Shown piece after piece: positions 6,096-14,250 of a DNA stretch of 32,834 nt (the first letter of the stretch is position 1; every line of letters starts with the position of its first letter). Under the pieces are notes generated by a model. It was not told the origin of the DNA. It saw nothing but the letters and a program-made list of their open reading frames with translations, and ran no database searches. This DNA comes from Halalkalibacterium ligniniphilum (GTDB lineage Bacteria; Bacillota; Bacilli; Bacillales; Bacillaceae_D). Location: the NCBI RefSeq assembly GCF_000334155.1, contig NZ_ANNK01000145.1:1-32834 (forward strand). Direction: 5' to 3'. The translations under genes and the position numbers were made by a program.

Positions 6096-7388
6096 TCAGC
6101 GTAATACAAAGAATCCATTCATAAGATTCGGAATCCATAGCACTAAATCAGGCCAGACCGTCAGAATAATTAATACCGCAATCGAAACCGTGAGAAAAGG
6201 AAATAGTGCTTTTATTAATTCTTCGATTTTCACTTGCCCGATCGAGGATGCGATAAATAACCCGGTTCCGGCCGGAGGCGTTAACAGTCCGATTGTTAAG
6301 TTAATGCAAATGATAATCCCAAAGTGAACCGGATCAATGCTATAGGTAACGAGTAACGGCATAAAAATAGGAACTAAAATAATTAAGGCTGCAATCCCAT
6401 CGATCACGGTTCCGATTAATAGAAGCAAGACGTTCGTCAGCAATAAAAAAAGTAACGGATTTTCCGTGATTCCGATCATTGCTGACGCAATCATTTGGGG
6501 AATACCTTCAAACGTTAACACCCAGCCAAAAATATTTGCCATCGAAATAAGCAACGTCACCGTCGCAGTCGTCATCGCCGTATTGACTAAGATGTCTGGA
6601 AAATCCTTAATTTTAAGATCTTTATACAGGAAGAGTCCGACTAACAAGCCGATAAAACATGCAATCGCTGCCGATTCCGTAGGTGTAAACACACCACTAA
6701 TGATCCCTACGATAATAATGCCAGGAACGAGTAACGCCGGAATGATTTTCAGACTAGCCCCTAAAACATTTTTAAATGGTTCCTTCTCTGAGCGGGGCAA
6801 TTGATAGCGATAGCCTAAGTACACAATGACGAGAATAAAAGCAAAACCTAATAGGATGCCCGGAATGATTCCTGCTATAAACATTGTCCCAATTGATGTT
6901 CCCGATTGGACACCATAAATGATAAACAGCATGCTCGGAGGAATAATCGGACCTAAAAGACTTGCTGCGGCCGTTGTGGCTGCTCCGAACGAACGTTTAT
7001 AGCCTTCCTCCTCCATGGCCGGAACCATGACTTTACTCATCATCGCGATTTGAGCCGTCGCTGAACCGATAATCGAAGCTAAAAACATATTGGCTACAAC
7101 ATTGACGTAGGCCAAACCCGCCCGATAATGACCGAATAGCACTTTCGCAAAATGGACGAGACGCTTCGTAATCCCACCAGAATTCATTAATTCTCCCGCA
7201 AGCATAAATAATGGGATCGCCAACAAGCCATAGCTTTGCAAGCTCGTAAACAATCGCTGAGGAACCGTATTTAAAAGACCGATGCTGTCACTAATGAGAA
7301 TGTATGAAACACTCGTGATCCCTAAAACGATGGCGATAGGGATTCGGATTAGCAATAATACGACAAAAATGAACAAAACGAGCAGCAT
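6096..7388 (-). CDS. dctM: TRAP transporter large permease (DctM family)
   Basis: 430-residue integral membrane protein with about 12 hydrophobic segments, the size of stand-alone DctM subunits. Recognisable motifs are LFMLAGELMNSGGITKRLV near 60, the ASIIGSATAQIAMMSKVMVPAM loop near 110, LLGPIIPPSMLFIIYG near 150, PTESAAIACFIG, and LTIGLLTPPAGTGLF near 365. These are signatures of the Na+-coupled elevator-type transport subunit. ATG start behind a GGAGGG site, 15 bases after dctQ; last gene of dctPQM and followed by a strong terminator. It moves an organic acid handed over by DctP. The substrate is not readable from this subunit. Confidence 0.94.
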   Translation of the reverse strand: MLLVLFIFVVLLLIRIPIAIVLGITSVSYILISDSIGLLNTVPQRLFTSLQSYGLLAIPLFMLAGELMNSGGITKRLVHFAKVLFGHYRAGLAYVNVVANMFLASIIGSATAQIAMMSKVMVPAMEEEGYKRSFGAATTAAASLLGPIIPPSMLFIIYGVQSGTSIGTMFIAGIIPGILLGFAFILVIVYLGYRYQLPRSEKEPFKNVLGASLKIIPALLVPGIIIVGIISGVFTPTESAAIACFIGLLVGLFLYKDLKIKDFPDILVNTAMTTATVTLLISMANIFGWVLTFEGIPQMIASAMIGITENPLLFLLLTNVLLLLIGTVIDGIAALIILVPIFMPLLVTYSIDPVHFGIIICINLTIGLLTPPAGTGLFIASSIGQVKIEELIKALFPFLTVSIAVLIILTVWPDLVLWIPNLMNGFFVLR

Positions 7389-7403
7389 GTGAATCCCTCC
7401 ATT

Positions 7404-7895
7404 TTAAGAATCAGCCTTGAGGCTTTGTATGAACAAATGAATCGAATGGACGCTCATAAACAAAAAGCCTAAAGGAACACATAAATAAGGGTAAATCATT
7501 GGTATTTGAATCGAGCTTGACGTTTGCAAGCCGATATTTGGAGAGCTAAGCCAAATAAAAGAATAACAAAGTAAAAATATGCAAAACACCAAAATGATAA
7601 GAAAGCCAAGCGTTACGACGACCTTGCGATATTGCTCATTTAATTTATCGACGAAAATCGTAACTGCTGCTGATTGCTGTCGCTTTATAGACATACTTCC
7701 ACCTATAAAAGTCAACCAAATCAACGTGAAAATTGCAATTTCATCACTCCAAAATAAGGGACTATTAAAATAGTAACGAAAAAAGACACCCGCTGTGAGC
7801 GATACAAACATGACCGTAATTAAAACCATGACTAATAGCTTTTCTAGTTTGAATACAACGTCACTTAATTTTCCTATAACGTTCACAAAAGTCAC
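7404..7895 (-). CDS. dctQ: TRAP transporter small permease (DctQ family)
   Basis: 163 residues with four predicted membrane helices (about 15-40, 48-68, 88-112, 128-150). The DctQ family pattern FFRYYFNSPLFWSDEIAIFTLIWLTFIGGS spans about 37-67, and the LGFLFMSVHSIHLF segment closes the last helix. Its role is to pair with DctM as scaffold in the membrane. It starts with GTG (7895-7893) six bases behind a GGGGG-type ribosome site; the ATG a few bases upstream is in another frame and stops at once. It lies 17 bases after dctP and 15 bases before dctM, so all three are one transcription unit. Confidence 0.9.
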   Translation of the reverse strand: MTFVNVIGKLSDVVFKLEKLLVMVLITVMFVSLTAGVFFRYYFNSPLFWSDEIAIFTLIWLTFIGGSMSIKRQQSAAVTIFVDKLNEQYRKVVVTLGFLIILVFCIFLLCYSFIWLSSPNIGLQTSSSIQIPMIYPYLCVPLGFLFMSVHSIHLFIQSLKADS

Positions 7896-7912
7896 TTCAT
7901 AGCCCCCTATTT

Positions 7913-8938
7913 TTATTGATTTGCTTCGATAAACTCACTGATTAAAGAATTAGTGCTATATTTTGTATAAATTTCATCCTGAATCTCCTTAAAAGGTGTA
8001 ATATCAAAATCATCGACGATGTTTAAGCCCTGTTCTTGCAGGAATTTTAGGTTTTCCTCTTCCCTTTTAATTGCATCTTCCACGCCCCACTCAACCGCTG
8101 CATGCAACGCTTCCTTCACAATTGCCTGATCCTCAGGGGAGAGGGAATCATGAACTTTTTGGCTCATGATAATCACAGACGGAAAGGCCATTTGATTCGT
8201 TAACGTTAAATCGTCTGCAATTTCATGTAAATTGAGGGAAACGAGGGCATCCAAATCAATTTCAATTCCGTCAATAATCCCCGTTTGAATGGAAGAATAT
8301 ACTTCAACGAGCGGCATCGGTGTCGGACTCACCCCGAGCCCTGTCCAAAAATCTTGCATCACTGGATTCCCGATAATCCTCAGCTTTTTACCCGCTAAAT
8401 CCTCTGGAGACTCAATCGCACCGTCTTTCATTAACACATGCCGGTTCCCCGCAAAGATAAAATCCATTCCAATCAAGCCCTGGGATTCAAGCTCTGTTAA
8501 CATTTGTTTTGCCACCTCAGAATTTCGAGCCTGACTCGCATCCTTTAAATTTTTAAAGAGAAACGGCATAAACCATCCATTTAACGACTCCGATCTCGTA
8601 CTCATATAAGCATTCGTTAAAAAGCCAAAATCAAGCGTACCGAGCTCCAACTGCTGCACCATATCAGCCTCGGAACCAAGTTGCTCACTCGGATAAATCT
8701 CCGCACTCATCCGACCGCTTGATCGGCTTTGCAGTTCTTCATTAAATTTCTCCGCGGTCACCGTCCACCCGTGGGAAAGAGGAGTCACTAACGATACGCG
8801 AAACGTATAGCTTTGCTCCGATCCGCCAACATTCGCTTCAGAACTCGCACTATTTGTATTTTCACTACCACCACATGCCATAAGGAACAAAGACAAACTT
8901 ACCGTTAACACACCTAAAAAAACGTTCTGTTTTTTCAT
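7913..8938 (-). CDS. dctP: TRAP transporter substrate-binding lipoprotein (DctP family)
   Basis: 341 residues from the ATG at 8938, chosen because a GGAGG site lies six bases upstream; an in-frame ATG 15 bases earlier has none. A lipoprotein signal ends in LMAC with the lipidated cysteine at residue 22. The mature protein is a DctP-type clamshell: FRVSLVTPLSHGWTVTAEKF, PSEQLGSEADMVQQLELGTLDF, then LAGKKLRIIGNPVMQDFW with the family's carboxylate-binding arginine, and EVYSSIQTGIIDGIE. Family members bind organic acids outside the membrane and deliver them to DctQM. The ligand is unknown; the nearby gentisate operon makes an aromatic acid possible. A sigma-A promoter and cre site lie upstream. 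Confidence 0.93.
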   Translation of the reverse strand: MKKQNVFLGVLTVSLSLFLMACGGSENTNSASSEANVGGSEQSYTFRVSLVTPLSHGWTVTAEKFNEELQSRSSGRMSAEIYPSEQLGSEADMVQQLELGTLDFGFLTNAYMSTRSESLNGWFMPFLFKNLKDASQARNSEVAKQMLTELESQGLIGMDFIFAGNRHVLMKDGAIESPEDLAGKKLRIIGNPVMQDFWTGLGVSPTPMPLVEVYSSIQTGIIDGIEIDLDALVSLNLHEIADDLTLTNQMAFPSVIIMSQKVHDSLSPEDQAIVKEALHAAVEWGVEDAIKREEENLKFLQEQGLNIVDDFDITPFKEIQDEIYTKYSTNSLISEFIEANQ

Positions 8939-9158
8939 CTTAATCCTCCACATTCGAATATTATTAACAATCGACTTGTTACACCAAAGCTACCGAAGGG
9001 TTTTCTACAAGCAACAATAAGCCTACTCACCCTATGTACCCAACTCCTTGTTCTTAGAAAAAAGATATAGTTGGAAATGAATCAGGAACAACCTATGAAT
9101 TGATAGTTTTTTGATAAACGCTCCATAAAGAACAAGAGAGCAATACAAATAACCTCTT

Positions 9159-9172
9159 AGAAAACGTTTTCA
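9159..9172 (-). promoter_or_regulatory. catabolite-responsive element (cre) in the dctP leader
   Basis: TGAAAACGTTTTCT on the minus strand fits the CcpA consensus TGWAARCGYTWWCW at all 14 positions. It lies roughly 60-75 bases downstream of the predicted transcription start, a position where CcpA blocks elongation. It implies that the TRAP importer is turned off on preferred sugars. Confidence 0.75.
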
Positions 9173-9239
9173 TTTCTAAACTAAATAAAAGGCCTCCTCC
9201 CACAAATAATCTATATAGTGAATTAGTTTTCTTATTATG

Positions 9240-9268
9240 ATAATAATTGCAACCTCTCTTTTTGTCAA
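9240..9268 (-). promoter_or_regulatory. sigma-A promoter of dctPQM
   Basis: Minus strand: perfect TTGACA (9268-9263), 17-base spacer, TATTAT (9245-9240; 5/6). The start near 9233 gives a leader of about 295 bases before the dctP start codon. Apart from the cre site I see no riboswitch-like fold in this leader. Confidence 0.7.
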
Positions 9269-9398
9269 TCTTTGTTTTTAATATTCTTATAATTCAGTAA
9301 TGGTAAGATTGTTTTTTAGTATATTTAGAGAGGATATGGGAAACCAGGTAGAGACTTCAACATTTGATAACATTATTTAGCAAATTAAATTTGCAACA

Positions 9399-9426
9399 AC
9401 AAAAAACAGCCTCGAATCGGGGACTG
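9399..9426 (-). terminator. possible terminator behind the ISL3-like remnant
   Basis: On the minus strand an imperfect hairpin with ACAG/CTGT at its base and a GC-rich but mismatched upper stem is followed by TTTTTTGTTGTT. It would end transcription coming from the transposase remnant. The stem has two mismatches, so this is weak. Confidence 0.35.
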
Positions 9427-9567
9427 TGTTATTACCATATAAAAATTTAAAAATATGTTATGATGAATGTAATAAGCCCCATCCTTAAGATTAAAGTAAA
9501 GCTTACAAGTGAGATTTTATTTCTTTAAAAAAATAACTAGCGTTGCATTAATTACGTTCTAAAATTC

Positions 9568-9899
9568 TTAATACACAAAATTTTTAAAAAATGGTTTTTC
9601 GCACAAAAAATTCTGTCTCTTACCACTTTCTGTAGTACACGCTTTCCAATTTTCAAGCGATTTGGCAACCTCGTGGAAAGCAGGGTTTAGCTTTGCTTGT
9701 TCGATCCATTCCTCTAGTAGAGCTTCACCCGTGTCGCAGTCTGGGGCTTGATAGAATTGGCTAATAACTCTTTTAAGTAATAGGCCAGGGCTAATTCTTT
9801 CTTCATGTTCGTCTAGCCACTCATCTAACCGTTGCTGTTGCGTTGCTTTTCATAGCCTTTTAATAAGGCGAACCGACCCTTTTTGAAAGCTGGAATTTG
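9568..9899 (-). pseudogene. ISL3-like transposase remnant
   Basis: A decayed piece of a DDE transposase. In one frame it reads IPAFKKGRFALLKGYEKQ; after a frameshift near 9840-9850 it goes on as QQQRLDEWLDEHE, LLLKRVISQFYQAP and ALLEEWIEQAKLNPAFHEVA to a TAA at 9570. The pattern R-F-A-L-L-K followed by a helix-rich stretch with LLEEWIEQA resembles the middle of ISL3-family transposases between the second and third catalytic acids. Both ends of the gene and any inverted repeats are gone. The family assignment is from pattern only. Confidence 0.45.
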
Positions 9900-9990
9900 C
9901 TTTCTCACTTAATCAAATGCTTGGTTGACCTTTTCGAACAGCGATTTCCTCAAGGCTAAGGACGAGTTCTTCTTCTCCTTCTCCTAATGA

Positions 9991-10299
9991 GAGTTAAAGC
10001 GTAATGCCTTACAGAAGTTTACTTCAGAGGATATTTCAAAACAGGATTATGAGGATTTGATTAATACGGTACAGGAAAAGTTACAACAATTAGAAATAGA
10101 AAAGGCAGAGATTAAAAGAGCCATTGATGAGAAAAAAGTAGCTGTTAAAATCTCTGCGATCTTGGAACAACTAAAAGCGTTCTTTAACTTTAATACTTTA
10201 ACAACCGAAATGTTATTACGTTTTGTCGAAAAGATTGAAGTAACTGAAAGTAAAGATGTTAAGATTTACTACAGTTTGCACAGGTTGAGGGGGTTTTAA
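9991..10299 (+). pseudogene. large serine recombinase, C-terminal remnant
   Basis: An open frame of about 100 codons without a proper start (preceded by TAA-TGA at 9985-9990). It begins ELKRNALQKFTSEDISKQDY, continues through a charged coiled coil (INTVQEKLQQLEIEKAEIKR) and ends with AFFNFNTLTTEMLLRFVEKI, EVTESKDVKIYYSL. This is the extreme C-terminus (coiled coil plus DUF4368-like end) of the large serine recombinases found in phages, ICEs and Tn4451-type elements. The catalytic resolvase domain is missing. It marks a former integrated element next to rlmCD; no attachment site could be recognised. Confidence 0.6.
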
Positions 10300-10318
10300 T
10301 TCCCCTCAATCATTTTTT
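10285..10318 (+). terminator. hairpin shared by the recombinase remnant and rlmCD ends
   Basis: TTGAGGGG (10285-10292) pairs with CCCCTCAA (10302-10309); a run of six Ts (10313-10318) follows on the plus strand. The stop codons of both convergent frames lie in or beside the hairpin. The minus-strand side lacks a T run, so it mainly serves the plus strand. Confidence 0.55.
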
Positions 10319-11724
10319 AAAACTAACTGTGAAATGCACTCAACATGCGTCGTCCACGGAAACATGTCCACTGGCTGCACTTCCTGTGTTTTGTAGCCAC
10401 CGTCTTCAAGCACTCGCAAGTCCCTTGCTAGTGTGGCTGGATTGCAGGAGACGTAGACGACGCGTTTTGGTTTCATGGCGAGGATTGTGCCTAGAAGCTT
10501 GTCGTCACAGCCTTTTCTTGGTGGATCGACGACGATGACGTCTGGGCGAATGCCTTGGGCGTGCCACCAAGGGATGACTTTTTCGGCTTCGCCAACCGCG
10601 AAGTCGACGTTGGTGAAGCCGTTTAGCTTCGCATTTCGTTTGGCGTCTGAGATGGCTTCAGGAACGATTTCGACTCCGTAGACATGCCTTGCATTTTGGG
10701 CAAGAAATAGAGAAATGGTGCCAATTCCGCAGTATGCGTCAATGACGGTTTCAGTGCCAGTGAGTGCTGCATAATCAAGGGCTTTGTCATACAATACCTT
10801 TGTTTGCTCAGGATTGACCTGGTAAAAGGAACGAGCCGAGATTGCAAACTTTATGTCGCCGATAAAATCATAAATGTATTCGTCGCCCCAAAGTATGACC
10901 GTTTTTTCACCAAAAATGACATTGGTTCGTTTACTGTTAATGTTTTGAACGATCGATTTTATGTTTGGAATCGATTCACGGATTGCTTCAATCAGCTTGT
11001 TTTTATGGGGCAGCTCTTGGCCTCTTGTAATGAGAACGACCATAATGTCCCCTGTTCGTTTTCCGTAGCGGGCAACGACGTGGCGAAGCGTTCCACGGTG
11101 CCTCTCTTCATCATATCCACGGATGCCAACATCTCTCGCCAATTCTTTTACCTTTTGAATAACTTTGTCGTTTTCTTCATGCTGAATCAGACACTCATCC
11201 ATATCGATAATTCGGTGGCTCCGCTCCTGATAAAAACCAGCAATCAAGCCCCCCTCTTCTTCGCCGACTGGGACTTGCGCCTTGTTCCGATAGCGCCATG
11301 GCTCGCTCATGCCAAGGGTCGGATGAACAGGAACATCGGTTATTTTTCCAATCCGCTCAAGGACATCCTTCACTTGCTTTTGCTTATAACGGAGCTGTGC
11401 CTCATAGCTCATGTGCTGAAGCTGGCAGCCACCACATTGATTGAAAATTGGACAAGGAGCATTGACTCTGTCCTTACTTTCCTCTACAATCTCCAAAACA
11501 CGGCCAAAACCGTAGCCTTTCTTCACTTTCACAACCTTCGCCTTTATTTTTTCCCCTGGCAGTGCCTTTGGAATAAACAAGGCATATCCGTTCAGCTTTG
11601 CAACGCCCGCGCCATCATGGGTCAAGTCTTCAATGATTACTTCTACTGTGTCATTTTTTTTCACAGGTGCTTCCTGTTTGCTCATTATTTTTTCGTCCTT
11701 TTTTTCGTCATTCTGTTTTGCCAT
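10306..11724 (-). CDS. rlmCD: 23S rRNA (uracil-5-)-methyltransferase, RlmCD/RumA type
   Basis: 472 residues. An N-terminal TRAM RNA-binding domain (about 22-82: [20 protein letters not shown]) is followed by the iron-sulfur cysteines C91, C97, C100 ([10 protein letters not shown]) and C178. The SAM-dependent methyltransferase domain shows [26 protein letters not shown] and the catalytic cysteine about residue 427 in [13 protein letters not shown]. In Firmicutes the single homologue (B. subtilis YefA/RlmCD) methylates both U747 and U1939 of 23S rRNA. ATG start behind GAGGAG. In B. subtilis this gene follows dgkB directly; here about 8.4 kb of other genes lie between. TrmFO-independent tRNA methylation by a TrmA-like member is less likely because the TRAM and Fe-S region is present. 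Confidence 0.93.
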   Translation of the reverse strand: MAKQNDEKKDEKIMSKQEAPVKKNDTVEVIIEDLTHDGAGVAKLNGYALFIPKALPGEKIKAKVVKVKKGYGFGRVLEIVEESKDRVNAPCPIFNQCGGCQLQHMSYEAQLRYKQKQVKDVLERIGKITDVPVHPTLGMSEPWRYRNKAQVPVGEEEGGLIAGFYQERSHRIIDMDECLIQHEENDKVIQKVKELARDVGIRGYDEERHRGTLRHVVARYGKRTGDIMVVLITRGQELPHKNKLIEAIRESIPNIKSIVQNINSKRTNVIFGEKTVILWGDEYIYDFIGDIKFAISARSFYQVNPEQTKVLYDKALDYAALTGTETVIDAYCGIGTISLFLAQNARHVYGVEIVPEAISDAKRNAKLNGFTNVDFAVGEAEKVIPWWHAQGIRPDVIVVDPPRKGCDDKLLGTILAMKPKRVVYVSCNPATLARDLRVLEDGGYKTQEVQPVDMFPWTTHVECISQLVLKND

Positions 11725-11902
11725 TATATCACACTCCTCACCCTCTTTCCTCTTTATAACCCAGTTTTATCCTTATTAAAAATGAAAACAGGAAGTCATT
11801 CTTTTCTGTTCTAAATCGCCCCTATCTACATATCTTTGGTAAAGAAATAAAGGGACTATTTAAAACCCTGGATTTTTTTTAAAAAAATTTAAAATAAAAG
11901 GA

Positions 11903-11916
11903 GGAAAGCGTTTACA
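11903..11916 (+). promoter_or_regulatory. cre-like site upstream of the aldehyde dehydrogenase
   Basis: GGAAAGCGTTTACA matches the CcpA consensus at 13 of 14 positions (first base differs). It lies about 70 bases before the start codon. I could not place a convincing promoter around it, so its effect on transcription is open. Confidence 0.45.
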
Positions 11917-11933
11917 TTTGTCGAATCATTACA

Positions 11934-11961
11934 GTGAGCTTACCTTTTGTAAAGTAAGCAC
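11934..11961. promoter_or_regulatory. inverted repeat upstream of the aldehyde dehydrogenase
   Basis: GTGAGCTTAC and GTAAGCAC form arms of eight bases with one bulged A, separated by ten bases, centred about 40 bases before the start codon. It could be an operator or a small leader hairpin; neither is shown. Confidence 0.3.
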
Positions 11962-11986
11962 AATTATTTGGGGAGGGATTTACTAG

Positions 11987-13507
11987 ATGGTTTACAAACA
12001 TCCGAATACTGATGGGTCACTTGTTTCCTTTAAAAAACGCTATGATAACTATATCAATGGCGAATGGACAGCTCCTGTAAAAGGTCAATATTTTGAAAAC
12101 ATCACTCCTATCACCGGTGAAGTATTTTGTGAAGTGGCACGTTCTACAGCTGAGGACATTGAGCTCGCATTGGACGCTGCACATGCAGCAAAAGAAAGCT
12201 GGGGAAAAACCTCCCCTACAGAACGTGCAAACATTTTAAACAAAATCGCCGACCGATTAGAAGAAAACCTTGAAAAGCTTGCGGTTGCAGAAACTTGGGA
12301 AAACGGTAAAGCGGTAAGAGAGACATTAAATGCAGACATACCATTGGCTATCGATCATTTCCGCTATTTTGCTGGGGCAATTCGCAGTCAAGAGGGCTCA
12401 CTCAGTCAAATTGATGACAATACAGTCGCATACCATTTCCATGAGCCGCTTGGCGTCGTTGGGCAAATCATTCCATGGAACTTCCCAATCTTAATGGCAA
12501 CCTGGAAGCTTGCTCCTGCTCTTGCTGCAGGTAACTGCGTTGTGTTAAAGCCTGCTGAGCAAACGCCTGTTTCAATCTTTGTTTTGCTTGAACTCATTGA
12601 AGACCTTTTACCAAAAGGGGTCGTAAATATCGTCAATGGCTTTGGAGTAGAGGCAGGAAAGCCACTTGCATCAAATAGCCGAATTGCCAAGGTGGCCTTT
12701 ACTGGGGAAACGACAACCGGTCGTCTTATTATGCAATACGCATCTGAAAACATTATCCCTGTCACTCTTGAGCTGGGTGGTAAATCACCAAATATTTTCT
12801 TCTCAGATGTCATGGACCAAGATGATGCATTTCTTAATAAAGCCATTGAAGGCTTTGTTATGTTTGCCCTAAACCAAGGGGAAGTGTGTACATGCCCTTC
12901 TCGTGCCCTGATACACGAATCGATTTACGATCAGTTTATGGAAAGAGCGTTAGAGCGCGTCAAAGCAATCAAATCAGGAAATCCTCTTGACCCTGAAACA
13001 ATGATCGGTGCGCAAGCTTCTAAAGAGCAAATGGAGAAAATTCTTTCTTATTTAGCAATCGGGAAAGAAGAAGGTGCAACTCTTCTAACAGGCGGTGAAC
13101 GCCGAGTGATGGACGGTGAATTGGAAAACGGCTACTACATTCAACCAACGGTCTTCAAAGGCACGAACGATATGCGCATTTTCCAAGAAGAAATTTTCGG
13201 ACCTGTTGTATCGGTTACAACCTTTAAAGATGACGAAGAAGCTTTACAAATTGCGAATGACACATTATACGGCTTAGGTGCTGGTGTATGGTCACGTAAC
13301 ATAAATAGAGCTTATCGCTTTGGACGTAACATTCAGGCTGGACGTGTTTGGACAAATTGCTATCACGCTTACCCTGCTCATGCTGCTTTTGGTGGCTACA
13401 AAAAATCAGGCATCGGACGAGAGAATCATCTTATGATGTTGAGCCATTACCAACAAACGAAAAACCTTCTTGTTAGCTATAGTGAAGATGCCCTAGGATT
13501 CTTTTAG
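11987..13507 (+). CDS. NAD(P)-dependent aldehyde dehydrogenase (AldB/ExaC-type acetaldehyde dehydrogenase)
   Basis: 506 residues, standard length. Family landmarks are all present: N165 in PWNFP, the nucleotide loop FTGETTTG (239-246), the general base E262 in LELGGKSPN, and the catalytic cysteine C301 in GEVCTCPSR, followed by EEIFGPV and the C-terminal [12 protein letters not shown]. The C-x-C-P-S-R form of the active-site motif and the following DUF779 gene are typical of the acetaldehyde/chloroacetaldehyde dehydrogenase branch, which oxidises short aldehydes to acids. ATG with a GGGAGGG site seven bases upstream. It forms an operon with the DUF779 gene (stop TAG overlaps the next ribosome site) and has a cre-like site upstream, consistent with alcohol or aldehyde catabolism. 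The precise aldehyde is inferred. Confidence 0.93.
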   Translation: MVYKHPNTDGSLVSFKKRYDNYINGEWTAPVKGQYFENITPITGEVFCEVARSTAEDIELALDAAHAAKESWGKTSPTERANILNKIADRLEENLEKLAVAETWENGKAVRETLNADIPLAIDHFRYFAGAIRSQEGSLSQIDDNTVAYHFHEPLGVVGQIIPWNFPILMATWKLAPALAAGNCVVLKPAEQTPVSIFVLLELIEDLLPKGVVNIVNGFGVEAGKPLASNSRIAKVAFTGETTTGRLIMQYASENIIPVTLELGGKSPNIFFSDVMDQDDAFLNKAIEGFVMFALNQGEVCTCPSRALIHESIYDQFMERALERVKAIKSGNPLDPETMIGAQASKEQMEKILSYLAIGKEEGATLLTGGERRVMDGELENGYYIQPTVFKGTNDMRIFQEEIFGPVVSVTTFKDDEEALQIANDTLYGLGAGVWSRNINRAYRFGRNIQAGRVWTNCYHAYPAHAAFGGYKKSGIGRENHLMMLSHYQQTKNLLVSYSEDALGFF

Positions 13508-13519
13508 GAGGCGATTTCA

Positions 13520-13876
13520 GTGGTTGATCGGGTTACCGCAACAGATGCGACGCTCGAGCTTATTGAGAAAATCAAATCAATTCATGGGCCGTTGATGTTT
13601 CATCAGTCTGGTGGATGTTGTGATGGGAGCTCACCAATGTGTTATCCATTAGGTGAATTCCGAGTCGGGAACAGTGATGTGTTACTTGGTGAAATTGGCG
13701 ATTCTCCTTTTTATATCGCCAAAGACCAGTACAACTACTGGAAGCATACGCAGCTCATTATTGACGTCGTAGATGGACGAGGCGGTATGTTTTCCCTGGA
13801 AGGCCCTGAAGGAAAGCGATTTTTAACTCGCTCCCGTGTCTTTACGGAGGAAGAGCGAAAAGAATTAGGCATTTAA
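13520..13876 (+). CDS. DUF779 protein, aldehyde dehydrogenase partner
   Basis: 118 residues of the DUF779 family. The conserved cysteine cluster SGGCCDGSSPMC (about 31-42) looks like a metal or thiol site, and the ARDQYNYWKHTQ-like helix plus the VVDGRGGMFSLEGPEG strands are the family core. The start is GTG at 13520 with AGGAGG seven to eight bases upstream, and the ribosome site overlaps the aldehyde dehydrogenase stop codon. DUF779 genes are repeatedly found beside acetaldehyde dehydrogenases, but the biochemical role is unknown; it may help the enzyme with its cofactor, metal or active-site thiol. A strong terminator follows. Confidence 0.87.
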   Translation: MVDRVTATDATLELIEKIKSIHGPLMFHQSGGCCDGSSPMCYPLGEFRVGNSDVLLGEIGDSPFYIAKDQYNYWKHTQLIIDVVDGRGGMFSLEGPEGKRFLTRSRVFTEEERKELGI

Positions 13877-13882
13877 TGAGAT

Positions 13883-13930
13883 AAAAAAAGCCTGAGTTTG
13901 GTCGATTGATTCCAAGCTTAGGCTTTTTTC
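13883..13930 (+). terminator. terminator of the ald-DUF779 operon
   Basis: A 13-pair stem (AGCCTGAGTTTGG with CCAAGCTTAGGCT, two G-T pairs) is followed by six Ts; a run of seven As precedes it, so it can work in both directions. Confidence 0.9.
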
Positions 13931-14033
13931 TACTTCAACTACACATTCACTTTTTCCATTTGAAAGCGTACATATAGAATGACTTCTTTATTAAAAGGTT
14001 AGCATTTATTTATTTTGTCTTACTTGGAGGAGC

Positions 14034-14061
14034 AAAAAAAAGCCCTGTCATTTCACAGGGC
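14034..14061 (-). terminator. terminator of the SRPBCC gene
   Basis: GCCCTGT and ACAGGGC (14042-14061) form a perfect seven-pair stem; on the minus strand eight Ts follow. It lies about 190 bases downstream of the SRPBCC stop codon. Confidence 0.75.
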
Positions 14062-14250
14062 ACAAAAAAGGGGTAAGGAAAAAAGTGAGTTGTAAGTGAG
14101 CGGCATAGCATTAGGGGAATTTTCTTACCTTTGACTACCTGTTTCACTTCTTAGACAAATCGAATGCCAAACGGTTTGCTTTCTACTTTTTACTGCCTTT
14201 TTTAACGATACTCTCTATAAACGACTGAGCATATTTAACAAATCGAATGC

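Larger units (their letters stand above)
8939..9567. other. gene-free stretch: dctP leader, promoter, then AT-rich sequence
   Basis: About 630 bases. The left half is the dctP leader with its cre site and promoter. The right half (9270-9567) is AT-rich with many stops in all frames and holds only a possible weak terminator near 9400-9426. I see no gene here. Confidence 0.6.

Noticed and set aside
4138-10299. A composite transposon carrying the TRAP genes
   Set aside because: The flanking elements (IS1182-like in an intron, ISL3-like fragment, serine recombinase end) are of different families and share no repeats, so nothing supports joint transposition.
10804-11814. A 336-codon open frame on the plus strand opposite rlmCD
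   Set aside because: It is fully antisense to a well-conserved methyltransferase gene, has no ribosome site and a composition unlike a real protein.
11881-11986. A sigma-54 promoter for the aldehyde dehydrogenase operon, as found for some acetoin/alcohol operons
   Set aside because: No GG-N10-GC element at -24/-12 spacing is present upstream of the start codon.
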